Origin: Trachythela sp. YZ-2020
Taxonomy: Eukaryota; Cnidaria; Anthozoa; Malacalcyonacea; Clavulariidae
Direction: 5' to 3'
DNA: 64,000 bases
NCBI GenBank assembly: GCA_016169945.1
Contig: JADLSH010000103.1
Location: forward strand, 124,001-188,000
Made by a program: the position numbers and the translations under genes. This document shows positions 25,310 to 36,504 of the stretch, one piece after another; the first letter of the stretch is position 1; every line of letters starts with the position of its first letter. The notes under the pieces were generated by a model. The model searched no databases. It saw nothing but the letters and a program-made list of their open reading frames with translations, and was not told where the DNA came from.

Positions 25310-25467
25310 GTAAAAAATGACAACTAAAAACAGGTAATTGAAAACCACTTTATTAAATGACTCGAAGTTACATGCTGTGTTTATATTGGTATGTTTTTAC
25401 ATGCTAATATTGTATGAATTGATGACTTCAGTCCTATATTCGGCATATTAAAAACCGAGTTTAACTT

Positions 25468-25982
25468 CTAATCATCATCATCATTATTCTCTTCATCGTT
25501 TTCTCCAGTAAAAGCGTAACCCTTTAAAAGCCTTCTTATAAGAAACTTGTTCTTATCAACAGCTGTTTGCAAATCCTCTTCTGGATCAAAGTCATCGTTT
25601 TCGACAAGTGTTTCCTTTGTCTGCATTATTTTCTTATGTACTGGATCTTTATTTAGTTGTTTCATCCACGTCAGGTTATCCATGTAGACATCGGCCAATT
25701 CCTTTTTGCAAAAGGGGTAGAATTTTGGCAAAGGCTTCCTGTTTCGCTTCACTTTCCTCATGACCCCCCATCAGAAGTGTTTGTAAGATGTCTTCGTACT
25801 GTGCCCGAACCTTGGATGCTGCGTCGTCGATCAATGTAGCCAAGGGATCTGTCTTCATCACACTCTCCAGTCGTGATGCTACTCTCATCTTCGGTATGGC
25901 TTTCCATAGGACTTTCCTCATATTCACTGATGTCGTCGTCATGCCCTACAAGGCTATAGCTTCCGTAGTACTGATTGTTCAT
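25468..25982 (-). pseudogene. Gene Z (acidic protein), frameshifted copy
   Basis: A minus-strand gene split over three frames. It begins at 25982 with an acidic/Ser-rich region (YEESPMESHTEDESS). It continues with a helix-rich middle (KVRAQYEDILQTLL) in a second frame. It ends with WMKQLNKDPVHKKIMQTKE and a run of Glu, Asp and Asn. The last ~75 residues align closely with the intact Z protein of element 2 (47145-47798). The zinc finger that opens that protein is missing here. Expected role: an accessory nuclear or DNA-binding protein of the element; no enzyme motif is seen. Confidence 0.8.
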
Positions 25983-26114
25983 TTTAGTGCTCGTCTTACG
26001 AATGTTAATGTAAATAAGAAAATTCTTTGCTATAAACGACTATTTATACACAAAACAAATCCTAACGATGGAGGGGGAGATTTAATGATCTTTAAAGCAT
26101 GCCCACAAACCTAT

Positions 26115-26250
26115 TGTGAGAGCTCCGCAGAAGCTCCACAGAATTTTTACAGAAGCTTCACAGAAGCTTTACAGAAGCTTTACAGAAGCTCCACTGAAGC
26201 TCCACTGAAGCTCCACAGAAGCTCCACAGAAGCTTTAGAGAATTTCCAGA
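26115..26250 (+). repeat. 11-bp tandem repeats between Z and ATPase
   Basis: About ten copies of an 11-bp unit, ACAGAAGCTCC or ACAGAAGCTTT, fill the spacer between two divergent genes. A long frame runs through it by chance. Element 2 has unrelated repeats at the same place (46985-47100). Confidence 0.9.
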
Positions 26251-26295
26251 CAACTGCTACAAAATCCCACCAAACCCTTCCTCAAAGCAACGATA

Positions 26296-26639
26296 TGTAT
26301 AGAACCGTGTTTCTATGTAAACTTGAATCATTTGCCACAGCAGTCATGCAGAGACGATTTCGCCGGACCTGTCCGCTTTGCGGTAGGCCTGATTTGAAGA
26401 ATATCAGTACACATCTTTTGCAAGTTCACGGCTTATCTTCCGAGGGGAGAAGACCTTATCTTACGCAAGCCCGGGTGTCGTCATGGCAGCCCTACATCGA
26501 CAAATCTCCGCATAATTATATGAACATCGACAAGTCTTCTCGTCCGTATATGAACATCGATAGGCCTACAGCAGACGAAAGGCGATCTCCTCGAATTAAA
26601 CTGTCAGCAAAAAAACAAAAGCTACAACCTCCTCTTTAA
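26296..26639 (+). CDS. C2H2-type zinc-finger ORF just upstream of the ATPase
   Basis: The long frame ending at 26639 is antisense to gene Z in its first half, so the likely real part begins at the Met of MYRTVFLC (about 26296) or at the later Met before QRRFRRTC. It has one finger, CPLCGRPDLKNISTHLLQVH (C-x2-C-x10-H-x4-H), then a basic tail with repeated YMNIDK/YMNIDR phrases. It stops within a few bases of the ATPase frame. A single base change would fuse the two, so it may be the N-terminal domain of a zinc-finger-ATPase protein. Its counterpart is deleted in element 2. Confidence 0.6.
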
Positions 26640-27300
26640 CCACCATACCACATCCGGATTTCAACATCGGCCTTAAATTCTCACTTTTGGTTGTGGGTCC
26701 GAGTCAAAGTGGAAAAACATATTTTGTCCAACCAATTTTGGAACACAATCGTATCGTGTACGAAGAGCAAAAAACCATTCGCATTTTTGGTGCTACAACC
26801 AGTGGCAAGAATGTTATGACGTCTTGAAAAAGTCTCTCAGAAAAAGCATCCGGTTTGAGAGAAGTGTTCCCGAACTGTCTGAGATATGAGCGAGATTGAT
26901 ACGCGGTACAACAACATCATCATCCTGGATGATTTGATGGCTGAAGCGACAGACAGTCCTGACAGATTGTTTACCCAAGGCCGCCAGCGAAACGCGAGCG
27001 TTATCTTATTGCTGCAAAACATGTTTCCAAAGGGGAAATATAATATGGATATCAGTCGAAATACCCAATATCTGGCTCTATTCCCAAGTCTAAGCGATAG
27101 GAAACAAATTTGAATTGTTGGAGAACGCATGTTTGATAAGAATAAAATCCATTTTATGAACGCTTATTACAAAGAGACGGAAAGCCGTTTGGATACTTAT
27201 TGGTGGATAACAAGCCTGACACACCAACCGATAAGCAAGTTCTTGGAGACCTATTTGGCGACTGCCATGTTTATCTCTTCGCCACCCAAACTAAAGTGAC
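26640..27300 (+). pseudogene. Packaging ATPase (FtsK/HerA, A32-like), broken
   Basis: A viral-type DNA-packaging ATPase. Walker A GPSQSGKT lies at 26696-26719, preceded by the strand SLLVV. Walker B is in NNIIILDDLM near 26910-26940. Downstream are the family's LFTQGRQRNASVILLLQN and DISRNTQYLALF stretches, which hold the sensor Gln and Asn/Arg positions. The frame breaks near 26770, at a stop near 26887, at a stop after SDRKQI (27111) and again near 27180. No working protein is possible. In Polintons and related viruses this enzyme pumps DNA into capsids, which is odd here because no capsid gene is present. Confidence 0.88.
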
Positions 27301-27652
27301 TACACCCAAAGCGGTCTCTGGCGTCGAAACAAAGCCTGGGAGAAAACAACCTAAACATCATCGGTATATTACCTGATCGGATGCAACTATCCCCGAGTGG
27401 CTAAAATACACCGACAAAGCCGATCGCGTTCATGTCATTCCCGAAGGATATGCTATCATAGAGATGTATAAAACATCGCGTAATAGTGTTGATCCTAGCC
27501 ATCCGGGTGTTTTAATCAACGACGAAAATTATTGGCCTGTCGAAATAAGGCACCTAGCTACAGGTCGTATGAAGTGGGTGAATCTGCACGAAGACGAGCG
27601 CTATCCTACGCTCCGAGTCTTTGTTAAAGAAACCATGGCTAACGAGCAATAA
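27301..27652 (+). pseudogene. ORF-S (conserved small protein after the ATPase)
   Basis: It follows the ATPase and may be its C-terminal extension in an unbroken version. An in-frame stop lies near 27375, after HHRYIT. From there the frame runs ATIPEWLKYTDKADRVHVIPEG, then VDPSHPGVLINDENYWPVEI, and ends FVKETMANEQ. The clean open part with a Met starts at 27464. Element 2 has a matching copy (46085-46330, minus), and a third C-terminal fragment sits at 25190-25309. Conservation across copies shows it was a real protein. I do not recognise the family and assign no function. Confidence 0.7.
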
Positions 27653-27779
27653 AACAAGACAATACTGTATGTTTAAGAATTATATGCATTTGTGTGATTA
27701 ATTGTTATAACGTTAATCTGTGCGTTAATATATGCATCCAGCCAAGCAAAGCGAGCAACAATAATTTACTTTTAAAAAA

Positions 27780-28163
27780 TCAGTACGATTTCGTTGGCGT
27801 TGCCCCCTTTTTCGCCCTTTAGATTCCAATATTCAAACACGTATTTATCCCACTGAAGCTCTAAAACTTTCGTCACTTCAACAAACTTATTCCATACCAT
27901 GTCTTTATTGTTAACTCACTCTATGGCTCCAAATCATACATCTACCATCTCTCCTCATACGATAACATAAGACACTCACTCTGACTAAAACGATTTAGTT
28001 TACAACCACAACACCTCTCTTGGAAAAGCTCATATATCTCGCAAGAAACAGTTTGTGCAAATATTGTCCCTAACAAATTGCACAGCTTCCGAAATTCCAC
28101 AGGCGAAAATTCGTCAACATTACTCGCCCTTGAAGAACGCATATTTTGTTGGGAAAAAAGCAT
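27780..28163 (-). pseudogene. ORF-T, right copy
   Basis: Mirror copy of the gene at 23763-24133, inside the right inverted repeat and also pointing inward. It keeps the frame through QSECLMLSYEERW but then meets a stop where the left copy has a Gln codon. The downstream part also carries a stop and a frame change. A longer open frame extends to 28217 with an upstream Met. The two copies carry different disabling changes. Confidence 0.65.
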
Positions 28164-28687
28164 TTTAAAATAAACGTTACCTACCCCTATTAATTTAGTT
28201 TGTGTACTCGCATTCAACTAATCACGCAAAAAATATAGGCATGACGTAACGCTTTGTACGCACGCCAAGTACGAACTATTGGGCGTACACTAAGTACGAA
28301 CCCTTGCGCGCACACTAAGTACGAACTCTTGCACGCACACCCCTGTTGATGCCATATGGCGAGAAAATAAATGTGACGTCATACATACATTCGTTCGTTT
28401 GAATACTAATCACTTCCGTACCTGGATGGGGGGGGGGGTTACCTACTCATATACTTTCTCATCAACTTACATTTTAAGTTTGAGTAAATTTAAAGCCAAT
28501 ATATTGAAACACTTAAAATTTACCTTTAATCCTTGTGCAGGATTTAAGATTTTAATGCCATCATCTAATTAGTATACCTAGCTGCAATCATACAGAAAAT
28601 TGTAGATATTTTCATCAAATTCTTAATTGTCAAATGGCTGCAGGACTTGTTACAGTTTCAAACACTTTTTTTCAATATTTAAAGTAA

Positions 28688-28693
28688 TTTTAT
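28688..28693 (-). terminator. Poly(A) signal of the SRCR gene
   Basis: AATAAA on the minus strand, ~117 bp beyond the stop codon of the SRCR exon. Consistent with that exon being the last one. Confidence 0.45.
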
Positions 28694-28809
28694 TCTGAAC
28701 TAGGCTCATTTCATTGAGGCAAAAGTTCATTTAGGGGTACGTAAATTAAATAACTTGAAACCTACTCATCTACTAAACCCAGTATCCTTGATTTTAAATG
28801 GTCGAGATA

Positions 28810-29135
28810 TTAGTAACATTCAACACTTGCATCTTTGGAATGATCACAGTCATGATCATTCCATCCACGGTGACGGCAATCCCAAATGTATGATTCATTA
28901 CCAGAACAGGCAACATCATCAAGCAATATAGGACCACTTCCTTTGCCATAGTAAGCTTTATGTCTTGTCATATTCGCTCCAGTGAAACCCAACTGACGGC
29001 ATGTGACATTGCCATCAGTAATATCCCAGCCATCATTACAGACAGTGCCCCAGCCAAATTTTGGGTGATAGATTTCCACTCTTCCGCTCATATTGTTACT
29101 TGAACCATTCAATGTGATTTTTAGTTCAGAGGTTC
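28810..29135 (-). CDS. SRCR domain exon (3' terminal exon of host gene)
   Basis: Encodes one complete scavenger receptor cysteine-rich domain: GRVEIYHPKFGWGTVCNDGW, TCRQLGF, LLDDVACSGNES, WDCRHRGW, DCDH, then VECY and a stop. Six cysteines are seen, as in group A domains. SRCR domains are extracellular and bind ligands or microbes. The exon starts after a good acceptor (pyrimidine-rich, TTTATAG at 29136-29142) in phase 1, the phase used by the EGF exons upstream. The open frame running on to 29256 is intron. A splice out at GAAT|GTTACT before the stop is possible but weak. It is probably the C-terminal module of a secreted or surface EGF-SRCR protein. Confidence 0.88.
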
Positions 29136-29142
29136 CTATAAA

Positions 29143-30700
29143 TAGAAACCATACACACGTAAGAAAAAATTCCATTTCCATTTCATCATCGGAGCCGTAA
29201 TTTTGGAAGATCAATTTTGGCTTTTCACTTTGGGGAAGTTCCTGATCTTGTGGCAAAATATGGAATTAGATAAATGAAATACGGCATATTTTGTATTAAA
29301 TGTGATTTTTTCTAGCAAATTCGATAAACTGACTTCGTTCACAGACGTGGATCTGGTTTGTGCACAACTCAAATGTGCATTAGAGGGGCAATTATAAGGG
29401 GTGTTGCAAGGAATATTATAGGGCTTGTTCCCTGAATAAATTAATCAGGACGGTTGTTTTAGAAACGATACTAAATACCCGGTGTCTCAAACGATAGTTA
29501 ACCCGTTTGATTTAATTTTAGAGGAAACTAGAATAGCTATTCTAACCATGCAAGAAGATTTACTAATTGTTTTATTAAAGGCTTATTTAAATTTTCATAT
29601 TTAACAACTGAACTATAATGCAAATGTTTGAGTTTGGAGTACGTTTTAAAGATTAGTTGAAAAGGGACAAAACGGCTTATTAAACAAATTTGAAAACAGT
29701 TTTTTATACAGTTAATATTTTACAACATTTTTTTTATGTAACATTTCCTTGATGCATGTCGTTTGGAAGCAAGAAAATGTGCATGTTGATCAATAAGTAC
29801 TGATATTTGAAACAATTATGCTGTACATGCATTTATTTGACAACACTAGAACAAATGAATAATTAAACCAAATGTCTATAGGCCGTCAATGCTAATTTTC
29901 TCATTCAAAAAAGTTTTTTTTGCATCATGCATATTCAAGTTAAACACCAATCAATATTGCATAAAAATCATATTATAGTATTTCAAATTTAGGGCAGCCC
30001 TTTGTAAATATAGTAATACCCATTTGAATGTAATAGCTGCTCTAGTTTTAACGTCAAAAATTAAATTCAAACAGACATGCTTAAATTTTTGGGGCACACC
30101 TGGAAGAAGAGCTTCTGATTGTCACCGCGCTCTGGCAAAGGTATCTTCGAAAGATTTAAGGGTTATTATTGCCGCGTATATGTTTCAATTCAAAATCTTA
30201 AACAAAATGTGGCTAAAAATTGATGCAAATCGAATGTCAAACAAACAGACACAATGATAATGAACAGAACGAGCTTTTCCGATCCCTCCAAGTGAAACTT
30301 CGTTGTCCTCAAGAGTTATAAGTTCAAAATACACCAGCAGATTAAACTAGAACATGTTTAACTTGAAATAAATACACCAAAGAACGCCGAAACTGCCAAA
30401 CGATAAAATACAGTAGAACCCGGTGGGCGAATCTCCCTTTAATATATCCTTAATAATTAATCATTTTCCTATATGACTGCTTTATATGATTGAGGATACA
30501 ATCCATTGACTGTTTAACTATAAACTTTGCCATATATTCCCATAAACACAAGATACAACTAAACGTAGAACATATTTATTGCTATTGTTAAATGTGATAT
30601 CAGATCTGAAACAATTTTCCGTTGTCAGCCGTTATGTTATCGTTAACATAACTAAATTTATCACCAAATAACGATACATTTTTCTTTTTTCTCATATTAT
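29143..30700. other. Intron-like AT-rich stretch
   Basis: No exon or transposon recognised between the SRCR exon and the LINE at 30.7 kb. Frames near 30024-30257 match nothing I know. Probably intron of the EGF-SRCR gene. Confidence 0.45.
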
Positions 30701-30705
30701 ATATA

Positions 30706-31392
30706 AGGCAGCTAAGCGGCTATACTTCTTAAAAATCCTGAAAGGATATAATGCTCCACGAGACGATTTGAAAACATTTTATACTTCGACAATCAGATCA
30801 GTCGTAGAATATGGAGCCCAAATTTGGCATGAGAGTTTGACAGAGGAACAATCTAGAGATATAGAGAGAATTCAAAAGCGTGCCATGAGAGTAATATGTC
30901 CTGGAAAGACTTATGTACAGGCATTAAATGAACGTGGAATTAAAACCTTAGAAAGTCGAAGGGAGACTATGTGTATTAAATTGATAAAGGACATGAACGA
31001 ACCTTCGCATAAGCTTAATGGCTTGCTACCGCCTACTGTTGGGCAAGTACGGGAGAGAAACACGAGACTTAATGGAAATAAAATTTCCAATTTTAAATGT
31101 AGAACAGAACGTTTTAGAAATAGTCCTCTAGTATATGCGATTCGTAAATATAACCTTGCAGTAGACGATTTAAAATAACTTTCACGAATAATTTCTTAAA
31201 TACTATTAATATATATTTTATATATACTGTATATATCTGTAATTTACCTTTTAACGTTGTAATATAGATTAGAATACAAATAATTATAATTGTTAATTCA
31301 TATATCTTATCTATGTAATTGTGAATCACATTGTAACTTAGCTGTCAAAGCTACTTAATGTGCATTATTGAATAATAATAATAATAATAATA
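30706..31392 (+). pseudogene. 5'-truncated LINE, RT C-terminal region
   Basis: Starts inside the RT thumb (KRLYFLKILKGYNAP) and runs through the conserved YTSTIRSVVEYGAQIWH and IERIQKRAMRVICP stretches to the ORF2 stop at 31178. About 190 bp of 3' region and an (ATA)n tail at 31371-31392 follow. The 136-residue open part (30768-31178) is uninterrupted. Truncation at the 5' end with an intact tail is typical of target-primed insertion. No catalytic residues remain. It sits in the likely intron of the EGF-SRCR gene. Confidence 0.88.
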
Positions 31393-31860
31393 AAGTAATA
31401 GTAATCTATACCAAACAAATGTTCGATCTTAATCCACCCAATGTAATTTAACACAGCATCTGGTAAAGACTATATTAAACGATTGTAACCGTCCGCTTAC
31501 AGAAAGTTACTCTGTTGGGGTCACGTTTCGGTGTCCGCGTTCGCGTATGGGAGATCTCCGGTTAAGAGAGGTTGCAAATGTAGAAAGATAATAATTATGC
31601 GTTTGGTTGCGACCCAAGAATGGTGTCCACTTAAGGAGTGAAGGTCCTAGCATGTGAACAATATAGTCAGTATTACAGTAGTATAGAGAGAACAAGAACG
31701 AAGGCTGTATGTAGAAAATGTAAATATATTAATATTAAAACGAGAGAATATTATATTGGCTACGAAGATATTAGAACAGGTAGCCGAACAAGGTAGACAA
31801 CAAGGAAATATTAGCGTTTACACGCCGTTTGTATCGATAAAACCTTTGCCTATTGTGTAG

Positions 31861-32716
31861 TAGGTGCGAATTTAGGCGCAAAATTATGTATTTGGATCGA
31901 AGACTTCGAAATGTTCATATATAGCGAGTGGAATTAGGGATGCCAAAAGGAAACGTGTACTACTTCTGTATGAAGAGGAACAACGCTTTGGCGAATTTTT
32001 TTGCCAATTACTGGACACAGGAACGAAAACGATAATTATATATTCAAAGCAAAGCTTAAGCAGTCTATCAATTCCTTCAAGCAAAGCAATAAGCTCATGA
32101 TACAATCGATCAAATCCACACGAGACTACGATTGCTAGCCCAAATATTTTCTTTTCACAGTTTAGATTTTGAGATCGGGCAATAAATTATAACTGCAGGA
32201 ATGTCGTCACGAATTCGTAAGCGAGGGTTGAGAGTTCCAACTTATAATTTAAAAGCGATATAAGGGAGCTTTAGCAGTGACTACGAGTACGACTGCAAGT
32301 ACAAGATTCGTCATTTTCGCGTGTTGTTTGCATACGCCATCTCGCAAAAGTCGCAGTCGTCGGGCTTTTGAGTACGAGATTTACCAAAAATCTCGCACTC
32401 AAAAGCCCGACGACTACAACTTTTGCGAGATGGCGTATGCAAATAACTCGGCGTTTGGCGCAAAAATGAAGAATCTCGTACTCGTAGTCATTGCTTTAGC
32501 TCCCTATTACTTGATGGGCGACGAGACGAGCAATGTGAATTTAAAGCCGTGACGTTGAGTCGAACGAACATAGTACAGACGGATTTCAGAAAGTTAATGC
32601 AAAGCGTACAAATACGTGTCGCAATTGCGGACTGACATATCCACGCGAAGGACAGTGTCCGGCGAAAGGAAAACAATATGCGAAATGCGGTAAGTCCAAT
32701 CATTTTTCTATTGAAT
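31861..32716 (+). pseudogene. Gypsy gag fragment with zinc knuckles
   Basis: Plus-strand gag remains: a KAKLKQSINSFKQSNKLM stretch near 32045-32100, and zinc-knuckle wording CRNCGLTYPREGQCPAKGKQ then KCGKSNHF at 32618-32710. The frames are broken and a MITE sits inside (32263-32506). The gag is cut at ~32716, where the LINE RT on the other strand begins. A possible LTR end and primer-binding site lie near 31500-31560, not proven. Confidence 0.7.
32263..32506. mobile_element. Long-hairpin MITE, ~244 bp
   Basis: The ends are AGGGAGCTTTAGCA and its inverse. Almost the whole element is one hairpin: arms of over 110 bp with a loop of ~10 bases around 32385. No target duplication is certain. Inserted in the gypsy gag remains. 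Confidence 0.88.
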
Positions 32717-32721
32717 TTGTC

Positions 32722-34270
32722 GAGGACAGTCGAAATCGAACTCATTAATGGCAACGAGATTCGCAAAGCACGCCGCTGAATCTTTTCAATGTCTTCGATC
32801 AAATACTCTTGGATGTTAAAATGCCAGACTTGGAACACGTTTTCGAGAACAGGTCTTATAATAGTAGTGTACACAGTGATTAACGTGTTCGTATCAGCGT
32901 TTGATCGTTTCAGCACTCTCAGCATGTAGAGTCTTTTTCCTGCTTTTTTGACAACATTGTTTACGTGTTCGTTCCAATTCATATTATCCTGAACAATTAG
33001 TCCCAGAACCCGAGCTGATGATACACGTTCTACAGCAACGCCATTTATAATTAAAGGTGGGAAGTCCTGTTTATCTTTTGCAAAGTCTATTATCAATTCT
33101 TTGCATTTACTGATGTTAAGTTTCATATTATTAACGATGGTCCAATTATAGATAATATCCACAAGCTCTTGGAGGATGCTATTGATATCCGGTATAATAC
33201 TTTCAGTGATAGTACTATCGTCGACGTATTTCCATCGTTTATTCCAGTCTGTGAGAAGGTCGTTTATCATAACGAGAAAAAGTACTGGTCCCAGAACTGT
33301 TCCTTGTGGCACACCTCCGTTTAAAGTTTGCCAATTTGATACACAGTTAGCTATCTTGACGCGTTGTTTGCGTTCAAAAAGGAAACTTCTAATCCAATTT
33401 GTAATTGTCGATGGTACCTTCATTTCATATAACTTGTACAGCAGGATGTTGTGGTCTATAAGATCGAAAGCTTTCGAAAAATCGAGCAAGAAAATCCTTA
33501 CAGCGGTTTTTGATGTATCAGTTTCATATAACAAGTGATGAACAAAGCATAATAGGGCATGAGTTGTCGAGGAGTTTTTTAAAGAACCAAATTGTCGCCT
33601 ATCAATCTTTTCCTTTATATACTCAAGTAACCAATCAGTAACAAAACGTTCACAGGTTTTAGACAGGGTAGATGTAGGCGAAATGGGGCGAAGGTCTTTG
33701 GTGATGTCCTCAGGTGATGATATTTTTGGAATTGGGATGACATTGGCTTTTTTCCACATGGTCGGAACAGTCGCTTGTTGGATAGAAGCATTGAAAATTG
33801 ATGCTACAGGGGAAGCAAGTACATGGACGTAGAACTTCAGAACCCAGTTTGGTATTCCATCTGGACCAGGAGATTTAGAAGTTGATATAATGGATAATTT
33901 ATGGTATACCTCTTCTTCTTTAATGATAAACTCTGGTGAAATGTCAAAATGGCTGTTTTCTGGTAAAATGTCGATATGAAGACGATTCAAAGGAGGGATT
34001 TATTTGGTAACTGAGACAAAAGCGTCATTGATGTTTTCGGCCAGGGCTTTTCCTGACACCACCTGATTGCCCACGACAAGAGTTGAAAGGAATTTCTTCT
34101 TAGGATATCCTGATAACTGTTTTATTGATTAGGGTTTAGCTTTAACTGTTCTAATTTTTTATCAAGAAATGTGGATCTGAGCTTCTTACTTTCTCTGTTT
34201 ACCTGATTGCGTAGCTGCTGATAATGTGAACTTTTTCCATGATGGAATGCCTTTTGTCTGGTTCCGATTA
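32722..34270 (-). CDS. LINE reverse transcriptase, long intact RT frame
   Basis: The 500-residue frame (33990-32488) is LINE protein for its first ~424 residues, followed by a read-through into gypsy gag sequence. Motifs: SPGPDGIPNWVLK at 39-52, FLLDFSKAFD at 167-176 (first catalytic Asp 170), GGVPQGTVLGPVLF at 225-238, YVDD at 255-258 (catalytic Asp pair), and the thumb SARVLGLIVQDNMNW near 325-339. N-terminal linker sequence continues out of frame to ~34270, where the element is 5' truncated; the endonuclease is absent. The 3' end is cut at ~32722 with no tail, so it is dead despite the intact RT core. Confidence 0.88.
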
Positions 34271-34799
34271 TTCCGACTCACTGATTTTAATCATTGAAAA
34301 TTTGCAGAAAGGTTTTAATATTTTTTTGTTTAATAAATTTCAACAATTTGTTTCGATATAATCATCTCTTACATGAAAATTTGCTGACAAATGTACTTAT
34401 TTATTATCTAACTCAGTTAGTGTTCAACCAAATCATAATCTAAGAACCTGTTTCAATGTGAACAGGTTTCCAATATTGACAACATGAAAACGAGATCTTA
34501 AGGGTTATTAATTACAGCTATGCATATGAATTATATGAGTTGTACGAAGACGTGGCTTTATTTGGAAGCAGGCTCAATGCGTATATTTATTAAAGATATT
34601 GTCCAAAATTCCCACCGACAATGAGTTCCCGGTTAAATCACCAACGCTATATACCAATGCCAAATATAATTATACCCGCGCTCCTGTTTGCACACCAGCG
34701 TCCTTACACACAACCTGCGCCAAATAGAACATGTCTTCAACATTCCCGGATACACTGCTTGAATGTTTTCAGATAGACAATGTCGCTCACAAAACAATA

Positions 34800-35870
34800 G
34801 TTATTATTATTTCATTATTATTATTTTAAAATATTTTAAAACGGTAACCCTTCAGGGATCATAGGCATCTGCTTTTCAAGGAGCCGTTTGTTACATAATT
34901 ATCTACTAAGCATGCACTAATCACTCTGTAGTCTATATACATTATGAAAAAATAGGAAAAATAATTACAAAATAGATATATACATTAGAAGAATCAGAAG
35001 CGGTCAAGAATAGATTTGAATTTGTTAAAGCTTATACCTTTTTCTTTGGCTGTGCCTGGTAAGTAATTCCACAATGACGCCGCTGAGTAACTAATACTCT
35101 TTTTTATTAAGTTTGTTTCTGGTTTATCAAGAGCATAAATATTTAATAATTATTGTTATTACTTCGCAAATCATACCTATGTCTATGATTCGTTTTAATT
35201 TAAAACATGTTTATTAAAGATAATGGCACTGTATCATTTCTTATTTTGTACATGAAAATGGTCTTATTGTTCTTAAACCTTTGTTTTAGATGCTTCCAAT
35301 ATAATTCGTTTAAGGCTTTATCAGAGCTAACATCATAATTATGATGTTCCAGTGATCATTCGTGCGGCTTTATTTGCAACTTTTGCAATTTGTCAAATAG
35401 ATCCTCGTAAAAGTTATCCCAAACCAAACTACAATAATCAAAGTGTGATAAAACAATGACATTATATATTCTTAATAGCGTTGATTTAGGAACAAACTAT
35501 TTTCGCCGTATCATTCCTCTATGCTATTAGAAACTTTTCTTATAATATTTTAAATTTGATCGTTCCATGATAAGTGCTCATCAATAAAGATGCCTAAAGT
35601 TTTTTATTTATGAACCCGCTTAATTGTTGACTCGCCAAGCTCAATTTTGGGATCGGTTTGATATTTGATAGATGTTGTCGCGAACCAACAATCATATATA
35701 TTCTGTTTTTCGTTTATTAAGTGTAAGTTTGTTCCAAGTAACCATTGATGAACATTTTCTATAAGTCAGCATTTAATCGTTCTTGTATTTCAGGTAATCG
35801 TTCTTGCATTGGGTTGAAATATTTGTGTCGTGTATGAGCCAAACAAAAGGCCAAAGAACAGCTTCGTTGT
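34800..35870 (-). pseudogene. LINE 3' fragment (RT thumb to tail)
   Basis: Minus-strand remains: VIVLSHFDYCSLVWDNFYED near 35400-35460, ALNELYWKHLKQRF near 35280-35320, NHRHRYDLRSNN near 35150-35200, then KKSISYSAASLWNYLP near 35050-35110 ending LDRF and a stop near 35003. The 3' region ends in an (ATT)n-type tail at 34801-34830. In-frame stops show it is dead. It belongs to the L2/CR1-like group. Confidence 0.8.
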
Positions 35871-36100
35871 GCTTAATTACCAACTGCATTTAGAAATGCA
35901 ATAGTAATGTACTAATTTCAATACAGCTATACCCTATTAACTCGTTGGCTATTTTCTTTCTTCTAGATTTTTTCCCACCGGTATATTCGTTTGGGAAGCC
36001 GTGTGGAAAATTACATAGTACAATTTACTCGTGAATTACAGCAAAATATATATATAACTGAAACTTGCATATGCTCGTAGACTTATAACTGATATTGAAT
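35871..36100. other. Intron-like spacer
   Basis: No gene seen. A small duplicated phrase (ATCGTTCTTG...TTTCAGGTAATCGTTCTTG) sits at its left edge. Confidence 0.4.
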
Positions 36101-36504
36101 AATTTTATGGAGCTAAGATTCCACGATATAGAATCTAAATTTTGAGGGGCTAAGGTAACCATTGCAACTGGTCATGCTATGGTGATAATGTGCATATAGA
36201 TAATCTAAGGACAATGTATTTCTAAAGGTTACAATAATTATACTGGTATAATAAATACTGGTATTTCTGACCAGATATTATAAATATCAAATGCCCGATA
36301 ATTCCAGAGATTGCCTATAAATAGCATGCAAATACGCTGCTCTCTATTACAAGGTGTAGACAATCCTTCAGCCACCTGCTCTGTCGAGATCTTCAATGAG
36401 AGATCGTAGAAGAAAAAGCAACGGCTTTGAGGTGATTATGGAAACATAAAACTGATTTAAAGGATAATTATAGTTGACGTGTTAATACAGACGAGAATAC
36501 ATAC

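Larger units (their letters stand above)
23482..28447. mobile_element. Miniature Polinton-like element 1, 4966 bp
   Basis: The ends are inverted and both start AGTAGGTAAC read inward. The 6-bp target duplication CATATA is perfect (23476-23481 and 28448-28453). Six-bp duplications and AG-starting termini are the published marks of Polinton/Maverick elements. The inverted repeats cover ~880 bp of original sequence. The left one is interrupted by two MITEs (24183-24703 and 24754-25135), leaving an ancestral length near 4.05 kb. Cargo in order: ORF-T in the repeat (+), end of ORF-S (-), gene Z (-), 11-bp repeats, zinc-finger ORF (+), packaging ATPase (+), ORF-S (+), ORF-T (-). No polymerase, integrase, protease or capsid gene is visible, so it must have depended on a helper. 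Most genes carry frameshifts. Confidence 0.9.

Noticed and set aside
25788..26295. N-terminal half of the 283-residue plus-strand frame as protein
   Set aside because: It is antisense to gene Z and then runs through 11-bp repeats; only the part from ~26296 has a motif.
23482..28447. Full Polinton or integrated virus
   Set aside because: Only ~4 kb of original sequence and no polymerase, integrase, protease or capsid motif in any frame I could read.
30024..30257. Small open frame as a gene
   Set aside because: No match to a known family and no copy elsewhere in the window.
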